This document shows, in pieces, positions 7,876-16,316 of a DNA stretch of 64,000 nt. Position 1 is the first letter of the stretch. Each line of letters begins with the position of its first letter. Position numbers and translations under genes: made by a program. Under the pieces are notes generated by a model. The model was not told where the DNA came from. It ran no database searches and saw only the letters and a program-made list of their open reading frames with translations. The DNA is from DASZWJ01 sp963813895 (GTDB lineage Bacteria; Pseudomonadota; Gammaproteobacteria; JAURND01). Where the stretch lies: NCBI GenBank assembly GCA_963813895.1, contig CAWFAS010000003.1:62001-126000 (forward strand). The letters are read 5' to 3'.

Positions 7876-8941
7876 GCATCTGCTCCCATATATTTGGATA
7901 ATTAACGTTGGTTTTACCGGATTTTAGAAATAATAATATATCAGCCACTAAGCTAGGTGCTATTAAAAACCCATGTCGATAGAGCCCATTAACTGCTATG
8001 AAATTATCCCGATATTTAATTTTGGGTAATTGGTCGGGCAAAGTGGGGCGAGAGTGGGTTATAGTGTGCAGCAAACGTGCTTCTGCAAAACCTGGGTGTA
8101 GGTAGTAAGCAGATGATAATAGTTCTAGCAGAGTTTTTATTGTTATTGCACTATTATCTTCCGCCTCAATTTCACTTGCGCCTAAAATGTAAATAGAATC
8201 GGGGCGGGGCACAATATACAAACTATAACGTGGATGAAGCAAACGTATGGGACGCTGTATATTAACTTCAGGTGCTTGCACCCAGGCTAGCTCACCTCTC
8301 ACCCCACGCAAATCTACAAAACTAGTTTTAGCCGCTAATCCCCTACAATCAAATACCATATCAAAAGATTGGCTGAGCTGATGGGTGATAATTTTCCCAC
8401 CTATTATTTTTTTAACGTCCTCATTTTTCCAAGAGGCATGTCGGGATAAATGAATTTGTAATTGTTTCATTATAGCCTGATTATCCAGACATCCTTCACT
8501 AGTAAAACAATAACCTGAACTGATTTTAGATAATTCAGGTTCAAAATCTGTTGTGATTACTGGCTTTATCTGCTGCTCTATTGAGTAAGATGATTTGTGC
8601 AGTTTATTGCGCAAACTATTAATAAAACGTGTTAATTCTGCCTGATCACGTGGATGCGCCAGCAGCAGACTCCCTTGGTTTTGAAAATAAATGGGCTGCT
8701 GCAGTTGGTTGAATATTAATGGCCAATGTTTGTTGATTGCAGCCATTCCTAAATCACATATGATTAGGTCATTGGTTATTAACTCACTGATGGGTGTCAA
8801 TAACCCAGCAGCGGCCATGCTACAATTTATTTTAGTTATATCCGTGTTTCGCTCGAATACACTGACTTCCCAACCTGCATTTAACAGCCCCAGGGCAAGT
8901 AATTGACCCATAATTCCTGCACCGACGACACCTGCTTTCAT
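7856..8941 (-). CDS. thiO: Glycine oxidase ThiO
   Basis: 361 residues from ATG 8941. An FAD-dependent amine oxidase of the DAO family, which oxidises glycine to the imine used by ThiG. The N-terminal dinucleotide-binding motif AGVVGAGIMGQLLALGLL (residues 3-20) sits right at this start. Downstream are the family landmarks LRGVRGELAWV, PRPDSIYILGAS and the C-terminal FIAVNGLYRHGFLIAPSLV. The start overlaps the thiC stop as ATGA, which decides it over the upstream in-frame start at 8995. Having ThiO rather than the radical-SAM ThiH implies oxygen-dependent thiazole synthesis. Confidence 0.94.
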   Translation of the reverse strand: MKAGVVGAGIMGQLLALGLLNAGWEVSVFERNTDITKINCSMAAAGLLTPISELITNDLIICDLGMAAINKHWPLIFNQLQQPIYFQNQGSLLLAHPRDQAELTRFINSLRNKLHKSSYSIEQQIKPVITTDFEPELSKISSGYCFTSEGCLDNQAIMKQLQIHLSRHASWKNEDVKKIIGGKIITHQLSQSFDMVFDCRGLAAKTSFVDLRGVRGELAWVQAPEVNIQRPIRLLHPRYSLYIVPRPDSIYILGASEIEAEDNSAITIKTLLELLSSAYYLHPGFAEARLLHTITHSRPTLPDQLPKIKYRDNFIAVNGLYRHGFLIAPSLVADILLFLKSGKTNVNYPNIWEQMHDSSPV

Positions 8942-10671
8942 ATATATTGTTTCAGCTCTTGTGTCACCTGCATAGAACAAAATTTTGGTCCGCACATAGA
9001 GCAGAAATGCGCTGTTTTTGCCGAGTCTTGGGGAAGGGATTCATCATGGAAAGTACGAGCTGTTTCTGGATCTAATGATAAATTAAACTGATCCTCCCAG
9101 CGAAACTCAAAACGTGCTGCAGATAAGGCATCATCACGATAACGCGCAGCGGGATGCCCTTTGGCAATGTCGGCCGCATGAGCAGCTATTTTATAAGCAA
9201 TAATCCCCTGTTTGACGTCGTCTTTATTAGGCAAACCCAAATGTTCTTTGGGGGTGACATAACACAACATGGCACAGCCATACCATCCAATCATCGCTGC
9301 GCCAATTGCGCTGGTGATATGATCATAGCCAGGGGCAACGTCGGTGGTCAATGGCCCTAGCGTATAGAATGGCGCTTCAGAACACTCCGCTAGTTGCTTT
9401 TCCATATTGACTTTGATCAGCTGCATGGGAACATGACCTGGACCCTCTATCATAACTTGTACGTCGTGTTTCCAGGATAACTTGGTCAACTCACCTAATG
9501 TTGATAATTCAGCAAATTGGGCTTCGTCATTGGCATCGGCAATGGAGCCAGGTCTTAGCCCATCTCCCAGGGAAAAACTCACATCATAGGCGCGCATAAT
9601 TTCGCAGATTTCTTCGAAATGGGTGTAAAGAAAATTTTCCTGATGATGTGCCAGGCACCATTTCGCCATAATTGAACCGCCACGGGATACGATACCTGTA
9701 ACACGTTGTACCGCCAAAGGAATATAACGCAGTAATACTCCGGCATGGATAGTGAAATAATCAACCCCCTGCTCAGCCTGTTCTATTAATGTATCACGAT
9801 AAATTTCCCAATTTAAATCTTCAGCAATACCTCCAACCTTTTCTAAGGCCTGATAAACAGGCACTGTGCCAATAGGTACGGGTGAATTACGTAAGATAAA
9901 ATCGCGGGTGGTATGGATATTTTTGCCTGTTGATAGATCCATCACATTGTCCGCGCCCCAACGAATGGCATAAATTAGTTTTTCCACTTCTTCGGCAATG
10001 GAAGATGTCACTGCGGAGGTGCCGATATTCGCGTTGATCTTGACCAGAAAATTGCGCCCGATAATCATAGGCTCAAGCTCAGGATGATTAATGTTAGCGG
10101 GGATGATGGCGCGTCCCTTAGCAATTTCGTCGCGCACGAATTCCGGGGTAATTTCGCGTGGTATTTGTGCACCGAATGCATTGCCTTGCAGGCGAGATTC
10201 GAGGTGTGGATTGCTGGAATAACCAGCATTTAACCGCTGTTGCAGGTTTTCTCTGATGGCCACAAATTCCATTTCAGGAGTAATAATACCTTTGCGGGCA
10301 TAATAAAACTGGGTGACTGGCTGATGCTTTGCTTTTTTTTGCTGGCGTTTTAAATTTTGTGCAGACCCAGCAGCAGTTTTATCATTATCCTGATAACCAT
10401 TGTCCTGCGGGATAACAACGCGACCGGTATAGGTTTGTGTGTCATTTCTAGCAGTAATCCAGGGATCGCGAAGCGCAGGCAATCCTTGCACGATATCAAT
10501 AGGCGTTTGATTATCCGTATAGGGTCCGGAGGTATCGTAAACAGGTACCGTTCTGCCATCAGTCAATTGGATTTCACGAATAGGTACATGAATTTCAGGG
10601 TAGATATGACCAGAAAGATAGGTTTTTTTGGATCCAGAAAATGGTTGTAGCAAATTTGGGTCAATGTTCAT
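8938..10671 (-). CDS. thiC: Phosphomethylpyrimidine synthase
   Basis: 577 residues. A radical-SAM enzyme of unusual type that turns aminoimidazole ribotide into HMP phosphate. Clear landmarks are the N-terminal LSGHIYPEIHVPIREI, ITPEMEFVAIREN, DYFTIHAGVL, GSIADANDEAQ, EGPGHVPM, and APGYDHITSAIGAAM. The C-terminal cluster motif CSMCGPKFCSM holds the three cysteines of the [4Fe-4S] centre. Somewhat shorter than the E. coli protein (631) but complete in all motifs. First gene of the operon, under the TPP riboswitch at 10769-10848. Confidence 0.97.
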   Translation of the reverse strand: MNIDPNLLQPFSGSKKTYLSGHIYPEIHVPIREIQLTDGRTVPVYDTSGPYTDNQTPIDIVQGLPALRDPWITARNDTQTYTGRVVIPQDNGYQDNDKTAAGSAQNLKRQQKKAKHQPVTQFYYARKGIITPEMEFVAIRENLQQRLNAGYSSNPHLESRLQGNAFGAQIPREITPEFVRDEIAKGRAIIPANINHPELEPMIIGRNFLVKINANIGTSAVTSSIAEEVEKLIYAIRWGADNVMDLSTGKNIHTTRDFILRNSPVPIGTVPVYQALEKVGGIAEDLNWEIYRDTLIEQAEQGVDYFTIHAGVLLRYIPLAVQRVTGIVSRGGSIMAKWCLAHHQENFLYTHFEEICEIMRAYDVSFSLGDGLRPGSIADANDEAQFAELSTLGELTKLSWKHDVQVMIEGPGHVPMQLIKVNMEKQLAECSEAPFYTLGPLTTDVAPGYDHITSAIGAAMIGWYGCAMLCYVTPKEHLGLPNKDDVKQGIIAYKIAAHAADIAKGHPAARYRDDALSAARFEFRWEDQFNLSLDPETARTFHDESLPQDSAKTAHFCSMCGPKFCSMQVTQELKQYI

Positions 10672-10768
10672 AAACGCTCCTTATTTAAAACAGGTAGGCA
10701 GGAGCGCAACGGAAATCTGCAAAGTGCATAGAATTATTGCACTTAATAGGGGAACAGAAGTTGTCACA

Positions 10769-10848
10769 TTTCCTACGCAGGTCCTAACCTGTTCAGGTTC
10801 AAAGGGTTGAGCTTGGCTCTCTCAGCTGCTGTGCAGCACCCCTAGTGA
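10769..10848 (-). promoter_or_regulatory. TPP riboswitch (THI element)
   Basis: On the minus strand the conserved aptamer is plain: AGGGGTGCTG, then CTGAGAGAG, then ACCCTTTGAACCTGA, then GGTTAGGACCTGCGTAGG. These are the P2/P4 helix strands and the thi-box core known to bind thiamine pyrophosphate. It ends about 98 bases before the thiC ATG, leaving room for an expression platform. High TPP is expected to shut off the whole thiC-thiO-thiS-thiG-thiDE operon. Whether control is by termination or by hiding the ribosome binding site cannot be told. Confidence 0.95.
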
Positions 10849-10867
10849 GTTATGTAGCACTTTTAAC

Positions 10868-10887
10868 TTAATGCACTTGTGCATTAA
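10868..10887. promoter_or_regulatory. Palindrome upstream of the TPP riboswitch
   Basis: Two perfect 9-base arms, TTAATGCAC and GTGCATTAA, are separated by two bases. The site lies about 20 bases upstream of the aptamer, where the thi promoter should be. It could be an operator for a dimeric regulator, but no regulator is known for this position. Confidence 0.3.
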
Positions 10888-10929
10888 AACATAGTAATAG
10901 CTAAGGCTCAAGTTGGCTATTGTGCTTGA

Positions 10930-11060
10930 GGGCTTTGTTGAATAATTCACCTCCCAATTGTGGGAAGCTCTATGATCCCCTCTCCCCTTGCGGGAGAAGG
11001 GATACAGTGCTTTTCCAAAAAACTGGCAGCGAATTATTCAACAATGCTTCCACAAGGAGA
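10930..11060. repeat. Dispersed REP-like repeat copy
   Basis: Holds TCTATGATCCCCTCTCCCC followed by TTGCGGGAGA, the same unit as at 291-337 and, inverted, near 15210. Copies share flanking words such as TTGTTGAAT, GGGATACAGTGCTTT and AGCGAATT, so the repeat unit is longer than the C/G-rich core. The 10672-11072 gap otherwise holds only the riboswitch leader. Confidence 0.55.
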
Positions 11061-11072
11061 GGAAATTATAAG

Positions 11073-12032
11073 TTATGCTGCGGTACAGTCCGCTTTTGCA
11101 GTTCGCAACGACTTTAGAACCTGCTGGAAATGCTGATCCAGGCAAGCACAGATGGCAATAGTCTCACCTGAGTGGGGTAAAACAAATTTTAAAGAAGCTG
11201 CATGTAGCAATAAATGCTCTATATCTAAAGATTTCTCGCCTTTGCGATTGCCATATTTACTATCACCCACAATGGGATGGCCAATATGAGCTGCATGCAC
11301 ACGGATTTGGTGGGTACGTCCGGTTAGCGGCCTAGCTGCTACCAGTGAAACATTTGCAAAATTTTGCAAGGGTGAAATGATGGTTTCAGCGGCCTTACCA
11401 GTGTTATCTACTCTGACTACTCTTTCACCAGAACGCAGAGTATTCTTCTGTAGAGCAGCGCAGACCCGCTGTTCTTTACCTCGCCAGTTATTTTGTACTA
11501 GCGCTAGATAAGTCTTTTCAATCTGACCATTGGCGAGAAGATAATGCAATTCCTTCAGTACGGACGGTTTTTTAGCTAACATCATGCAGCCGGTGGTATC
11601 GCGGTCTAGTCGATGGGCTAATTCCAGAAATTTTAATTTGGGTCGCAGCTGACGCAGTAGTTCGATAACACCAAAATTAATACCACTTCCGCCATGTGCC
11701 GCAATTCCAGACGGTTTGTTAACTATGATTAAATCTTTATCTTCATAAATGATGGCTTCAGTTAATAGTTGCATTAGTCTGGGAGCAGGTGTAGCAGGCA
11801 CAACTTGAGCAGCAACGCGTAGTGGGGGTATACGGATAGAATCGCCTTCCTGCAGACGATAATCGGCAGAGATACGTTTTTTATTGACTCTGAATTCTCC
11901 ATTACGCAAAGCCCGATAAATGCGGCTTTTAGGGAGCCCTTTTAAACGAGTAAACAAAAAATTATCGATTCGCTGGCCTTCATTGTCTTTTTCTACAGTT
12001 AACCAATGGACGCTGGGGATTGGGTTTGTCAT
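11073..12032 (-). CDS. rluC: 23S rRNA pseudouridine synthase RluC
   Basis: 319 residues, the same length as E. coli RluC. It converts uridines of 23S rRNA (955, 2504, 2580 in E. coli) to pseudouridine. An N-terminal S4 RNA-binding domain (about 17-75: RIDNFLFTRLKGLPKSRIYR) is followed by the RluA-type catalytic domain with HRLDRDTTGC holding the catalytic Asp (about residue 145) and RTHQIRVHAAHIGHPIVGD. It is divergent from rne, the same pairing as in E. coli, which supports rluC over rluD. Confidence 0.93.
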   Translation of the reverse strand: MTNPIPSVHWLTVEKDNEGQRIDNFLFTRLKGLPKSRIYRALRNGEFRVNKKRISADYRLQEGDSIRIPPLRVAAQVVPATPAPRLMQLLTEAIIYEDKDLIIVNKPSGIAAHGGSGINFGVIELLRQLRPKLKFLELAHRLDRDTTGCMMLAKKPSVLKELHYLLANGQIEKTYLALVQNNWRGKEQRVCAALQKNTLRSGERVVRVDNTGKAAETIISPLQNFANVSLVAARPLTGRTHQIRVHAAHIGHPIVGDSKYGNRKGEKSLDIEHLLLHAASLKFVLPHSGETIAICACLDQHFQQVLKSLRTAKADCTAA

Positions 12033-12253
12033 AGTATATACGCTGTTGTGTTACGGATAGGATGTGGCTTATTTTAAGGATTGGCTTTGTTATTCTGCAC
12101 CACAGCGACTGCAACAAGTTAAAGATATAGCTGAGAACAATATGAGCCTAAAACAGCTATTATAGCCATAAATCAGTCAGTTTGATATTTATACAGAAGC
12201 TTGTTATAGTAAACTGTCAGCGCAAAGTTTGTCAGCTAAAGAATATAAGGGGA

Positions 12254-12338
12254 CGCGCTCGGAATAACTACCCATTCTGGCGCTCAGCAAGAGTTCATCT
12301 TCTCTGGGCCAGAATGGATAGTTATTTCGCCGCGCTCC
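12254..12338 (+). promoter_or_regulatory. Hairpin in the rluC-rne intergenic space
   Basis: AATAACTACCCATTCTGG (12263-12280) pairs with CCAGAATGGATAGTTATT (12309-12326), with a single mismatch. Flanking GCGC-rich bases extend the stem. The loop is about 28 bases. It lies in a 615-bp gene-free gap (12033-12647) upstream of rne. Long structured leaders that let RNase E control its own mRNA are known in enterobacteria. The same role here is inference; an inserted REP-type repeat is equally possible. The short open frame at 12182-12388 spans it and is not convincing. Confidence 0.45.
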
Positions 12339-12647
12339 TAAAGTGGGCATACTCACGCAGCAAGCATAGAGGTACATCAGCAGCTTAGCGATGACCCAAC
12401 AGAATACATCAGGCTCCGATCCTGGTCAGAAATAGAATTAAAGAATATTACAGTCATTTCTACTTTTTTCGGAGATTTCCAAGCAACTAAACGAAACCTT
12501 AGGGCGATCCCTGGGATATCTTATAATACTAATTTCCTCACCTGATTGTGATAAATCCAATGGGTTGACTGCAGGAACATTAATAAAATTTTATACGTTA
12601 TTCAAGATATTCATGGTTGAGCGCGCTAAATTAAACAATGGATAATT

Positions 12648-15143
12648 ATGAAAAGAATGTTGATTAATGCAACGCAGACAGAAGAGTTGCGCGTTGCCAT
12701 AGTAGATGTAGATACACAGAGCCTAATAGACCTTATTGTAGAACGCCAGAGTTACAAAACCAAAACCGGTAACATCTACCTTGGCAAGGTTAGCAGTGTA
12801 GAGCCCAGTCTAGATGCAGCCTTTATCAATTTTGGTAGTGAACGCCATGGCTTTTTACCCCTCAAAGAAATTGCTCGCGAATATTTTGGCACCACTGATC
12901 CTAAAAAACTTGAACGACCCAATATCAAAGAGTTGCTGCGAGAAGGCCAGCCGATAATGGTGCAGGTAGAAAAAGAAGAACGCGGCAACAAAGGTGCAGC
13001 GTTGACTACCTTTATCAGCCTTGCTGGCTCTTACCTGGTTTTAATGCCGAATAACCCACGTGCGGGTGGTATTTCCCGACGTGTGGAAGGTGAAGAGCGC
13101 GATGAGTTGCGCGAAATATTGAGTGCCCTGCCCTTACCTGAAGACATGGGTGTTATTGTACGTACTGCAGGTGTAGGGAAAACCTCAGCCGAATTACAGT
13201 GGGATCTCAATACGTTAATAAAACAGTGGGAAGCAATCACCAAAGCAGCAGCTGAAGGCGCCCCACCCTTTTTGATTCATCAGGAAAGTGATATTGTCCC
13301 TCGCACCATGCGCGACTATCTGCGCCAAGATATTGTGGACATTATGGTCGATGATCCCACTTTACATGAAAAGATCAAAAATTATCTACAGCAGATACGT
13401 CCGGATTTTCTGCATACACTTAAACTATATTCTCATGACATTCCATTGTTCAATCGTTATCAGATTGAGCATCAAATTGAGTTAGCTCACCAGAGAGAAT
13501 TACGTTTACCTTCTGGTGGTGCAATTGTTATTGATCATTCAGAAGCGCTGGTAGCTATCGATGTTAACTCCGCACGCTCCACCAAAGGCGGCGATATCGA
13601 AGAAACTGCCCTTAAAACCAACCTGGAAGCGGCAGAAAAAATTGCCTGTCAGCTGCGGCTGCGTGATATCGGCGGCTTGGTGGTTATTGATTTTATTGAT
13701 ATGGCTTCCGTGCGTCATCGCCGTGAGGTGGAAAATCATTTACGTAATGCGCTCAAGCTAGATAAAGCCCGTACACAGATTGGCAGTATTTCACAACGCT
13801 TTGGCCTACTGGAAATGTCACGTCAGCGCTTGCGACATTCTCTGGGCGAAGCGACACAAGTCATGTGCCCACGCTGCAGCGGTTGGGGTACTATCCGTGG
13901 CATAGAATCTTTGGCTCTTTCCATTATTCGCATGATAGAGGAAGACGCCGTAAAACCTCATACAGCACAGGTTCAGGTACAATTGCCCATTGATGTGGCC
14001 ACTTATATTATTAATGAAAAACGCGATACTTTAATGACTATTGAAAAGCATCGCAATATCACTATTACAGTGATCCCTAATCCCCAGCTAGAATCACCAC
14101 GCTATCGAATTAAACGAATAACTGACGAAGAAGCTTCCGGTGGCAAGATTAAACCTAGTTATCATTTGTTAGATGCTGCTGAAGCAGAACCTACAGGTAA
14201 GAAAACGCCTCCAGGTAAAACTGAAGAGAAACCCGCTGTAAAAAATATATTACCGGCGGAACCGGCACCCACCCATAAAAAGCCTCCTTCTGGCATTATC
14301 AAACGGTTAATATCCAGTTTATTTGGTGGTGATGAAGATGAAGGTAAGCCTAGCAGCCCATCTGCGCCTACTTCTTCTGAAGCTATAAGCAGACCCGCAC
14401 CCTCCCACACGCAATCTTCCCAGCCCAGACCTTTTAAGCGCGAAGAAAAATTCTCAGCTCATAAGTCGTCTGCTGCTCCCACTAATAGAGAAACTACTAA
14501 AAAAGTACCGAGAACTCCTACCCCAGTCAAAGAAGATGGTACACCAGCAACTGAATTTAAAGGTCGTACTCGCAGAGGGGCTAGAGGTGGTCGCCGCCGC
14601 TCAACAGGTTCGTCTGGAGCTAATACAAATGCCCCCCCTGCTCCTGCTACCCCTACCTCTGCTACTACACCTCCTGCTGTCAGTACTGTTACAAACGTGC
14701 CCGACAACCAAAGCCTTGTTGCACCACCGCAGCCACCAAAACCAGTAGCTGAACAACATTTACCTGATCATTTACCACCTTTCCCTAATGATCTGGAAGA
14801 TTATTATCGAGATAGCCAACGCTTTAAAGGGGGGAAGACAACGCAAGGGCGCCAACAACAAAAAACAGATGCTCCCTCGTCAGCTATTCCAGAAACTCCA
14901 GAACGATCGGAAGCGCAACCTGTTGAGCAGTCTTCACCAGCTCAATTACCCGAAAATGTGGCCCCTACTCCTGTCATCCCTGTTGCACAGAAAGATGAAA
15001 GCAATGAACCCGTTATCATTCGTGCGCAGACTAGTAAGGAGGCTCTAGCCGCTGAGCGGAAGGAATCAGAACCTGCTAAAGAAGCTGATACTGAACAGCA
15101 GGGAGCTGGTAACCTGTCAAAAGATTCGGATGAGGAAAAATAG
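12648..15143 (+). CDS. rne: Ribonuclease E
   Basis: 831 residues. The main endoribonuclease for mRNA decay and rRNA/tRNA processing, acting at the inner membrane. The N-terminal catalytic half is complete: KRMLINATQTEELRVAIVD start, S1 domain (about 37-120), DNase I-like region with VAIDVNSARSTKGGDIEETA and VVIDFIDM carrying the two metal-binding Asp residues, and the zinc-link CPRCSGWG (about 406-413). From about residue 520 on the protein is low-complexity and rich in Pro, Ser, Lys and Glu, with an Arg-rich patch (GRTRRGARGGRRR, about 640-655). This is like the disordered scaffold half of E. coli RNase E, but shorter. Degradosome partner sites cannot be assigned. Confidence 0.95.
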   Translation: MKRMLINATQTEELRVAIVDVDTQSLIDLIVERQSYKTKTGNIYLGKVSSVEPSLDAAFINFGSERHGFLPLKEIAREYFGTTDPKKLERPNIKELLREGQPIMVQVEKEERGNKGAALTTFISLAGSYLVLMPNNPRAGGISRRVEGEERDELREILSALPLPEDMGVIVRTAGVGKTSAELQWDLNTLIKQWEAITKAAAEGAPPFLIHQESDIVPRTMRDYLRQDIVDIMVDDPTLHEKIKNYLQQIRPDFLHTLKLYSHDIPLFNRYQIEHQIELAHQRELRLPSGGAIVIDHSEALVAIDVNSARSTKGGDIEETALKTNLEAAEKIACQLRLRDIGGLVVIDFIDMASVRHRREVENHLRNALKLDKARTQIGSISQRFGLLEMSRQRLRHSLGEATQVMCPRCSGWGTIRGIESLALSIIRMIEEDAVKPHTAQVQVQLPIDVATYIINEKRDTLMTIEKHRNITITVIPNPQLESPRYRIKRITDEEASGGKIKPSYHLLDAAEAEPTGKKTPPGKTEEKPAVKNILPAEPAPTHKKPPSGIIKRLISSLFGGDEDEGKPSSPSAPTSSEAISRPAPSHTQSSQPRPFKREEKFSAHKSSAAPTNRETTKKVPRTPTPVKEDGTPATEFKGRTRRGARGGRRRSTGSSGANTNAPPAPATPTSATTPPAVSTVTNVPDNQSLVAPPQPPKPVAEQHLPDHLPPFPNDLEDYYRDSQRFKGGKTTQGRQQQKTDAPSSAIPETPERSEAQPVEQSSPAQLPENVAPTPVIPVAQKDESNEPVIIRAQTSKEALAAERKESEPAKEADTEQQGAGNLSKDSDEEK

Positions 15144-15204
15144 AATTTTTTTCAGATTATTTTTTAGTTCATCAATGGGTTTTAACTTGGGCATTTTAAA
15201 ATAA

Positions 15205-15312
15205 CTTACCCCTCTCCCTAACCCTCTCCCGCAAGGGGAGAGGGGATCATAGAGTTTCGCATAAATGAGAGCGAAATTATGTAACAATGCCCCCCAAAGG
15301 GAGAGGGGTCAT
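15205..15312. repeat. Dispersed REP-like repeat copy (inverted orientation)
   Basis: Reads CCCTCTCCCTAACCCTCTCC then CGCAAGGGGAGAGGGGATC and ATAGAGTTTC, the reverse complement of the unit at 291-337 combined with its flanks. It lies directly downstream of rne. A run of seven T follows the rne stop, but I see no hairpin good enough to call a terminator. Confidence 0.5.
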
Positions 15313-15369
15313 AATAAGAGCTACCAATGTTAACCACCCTGCAGTCATAGTAGTTGCAACGGAACCCTT

Positions 15370-16116
15370 ATGATTCAAAAGCCAAACCGTAAACCCACTC
15401 TATCTTCCACCCTCCCTTTAACCTTTTTATATATTTGTCTTGATTACCCCTTAGCTAAAGGCGGTCTAATACCTATGTTTATGGCTTCCTTTCTCTCAGG
15501 TAAAGATTTGCTGACAGTTGAGGCTACTAATCACACCCTTCGATCCCAAACTCCAGGATATTATAATCATTTGTTAAAAGAAGAGTTTTACAGGCCGATT
15601 GCCGATAGTAAAGCGGAAACAGCAAAGATGTGTTTCTGGAATCATCCAGATGCAAGAAAACATGATATTGCGTGTGACCTCAAAGGGGTACAGTATTTAA
15701 TCGGCTTGAGAATCAAGGAAGGAGATTTAACGGAAGTACAGAAACTGCACCTACAAGCTTGTTGTAAAATTATTTTTAAAACTAAAATTTCTATTGAAGA
15801 CGTGGTGAATAGATGTACTCCTGAAAAACTTGCAGGGTTATATGCCACGCAAATTTCATTGGTGAGTTTAGGAGTTCAACCAGAAGCGACTAAAAATGTT
15901 CCTCCATGGCTGCAGAAAGAAATCATCACGGGTAACTATACTTATGCAATGATTGAAGGTCTGAAATTCATGCAAGTAACGGCCTTACGGCTAGGATTAC
16001 CCTTAGAGTGGGTTCAGGCTCATCCTGAGCTTGATTTTAAGGCGATAAATCAAATGAAAGCTCTAAAATCCAACGTTGACGATCAGGCCAGCGATTTGCT
16101 GGAAAATAGAATTTAA
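15370..16116 (+). CDS. Unrecognised protein, 248 aa
   Basis: I do not recognise a family. A GGAAC sequence seven bases before the ATG at 15370 supports that start; in-frame ATGs at 15475 and 15481 are alternatives and would remove a moderately hydrophobic N-terminal stretch (STLPLTFLYICLDYPLAKGG). The rest looks soluble and mostly helical, for example LTEVQKLHLQACCKIIF and EKLAGLYATQISLVSLG. The gene lies between rne and a palindromic repeat, close to another unrecognised gene on the other strand. Base use is like its neighbours. A lineage-specific protein, possibly an effector, is a guess only. Confidence 0.55.
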   Translation: MIQKPNRKPTLSSTLPLTFLYICLDYPLAKGGLIPMFMASFLSGKDLLTVEATNHTLRSQTPGYYNHLLKEEFYRPIADSKAETAKMCFWNHPDARKHDIACDLKGVQYLIGLRIKEGDLTEVQKLHLQACCKIIFKTKISIEDVVNRCTPEKLAGLYATQISLVSLGVQPEATKNVPPWLQKEIITGNYTYAMIEGLKFMQVTALRLGLPLEWVQAHPELDFKAINQMKALKSNVDDQASDLLENRI

Positions 16117-16158
16117 CAGAGTACGAACAAGCCTGCTATGATGCATATAAGCCTTTAT

Positions 16159-16276
16159 AGCTCTTATCCGTGGGAATACTGTCATCCTGAACGCAGTGAA
16201 GGATCCCCATCCAGTGGCACCTCAAGGAGATCCTTCACTGCGTTCAGGATGACAGTCAGCCCTCGGGATAAGAGCT
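16159..16276. repeat. Long inverted repeat with GTCATCCTGAACGC arms
   Basis: The ends AGCTCTTATCC (16159-16169) and GGATAAGAGCT (16266-16276) pair. Inside them ACTGTCATCCTGAACGCAG pairs perfectly with CTGCGTTCAGGATGACAGT, continuing through TGAAGGATC/GATCCTTCA. It lies between two convergent genes and could also stop transcription from both sides. The inner arms start with GTCATCCTGA like the repeat at 36841-36944. Confidence 0.75.
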
Positions 16277-16316
16277 ATTCAGACTGCGAGTTACTAAAAT
16301 AATGGCAAATGAAGAC

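Noticed and set aside
12182..12388. 68-codon open frame upstream of rne
   Set aside because: It spans a hairpin, lacks a ribosome binding site and matches nothing; better seen as leader or repeat sequence.
14162..14748. Several open frames on both strands over the 3' half of rne
   Set aside because: They are shadows of the low-complexity Pro/Ala/Ser-rich coding sequence of RNase E.
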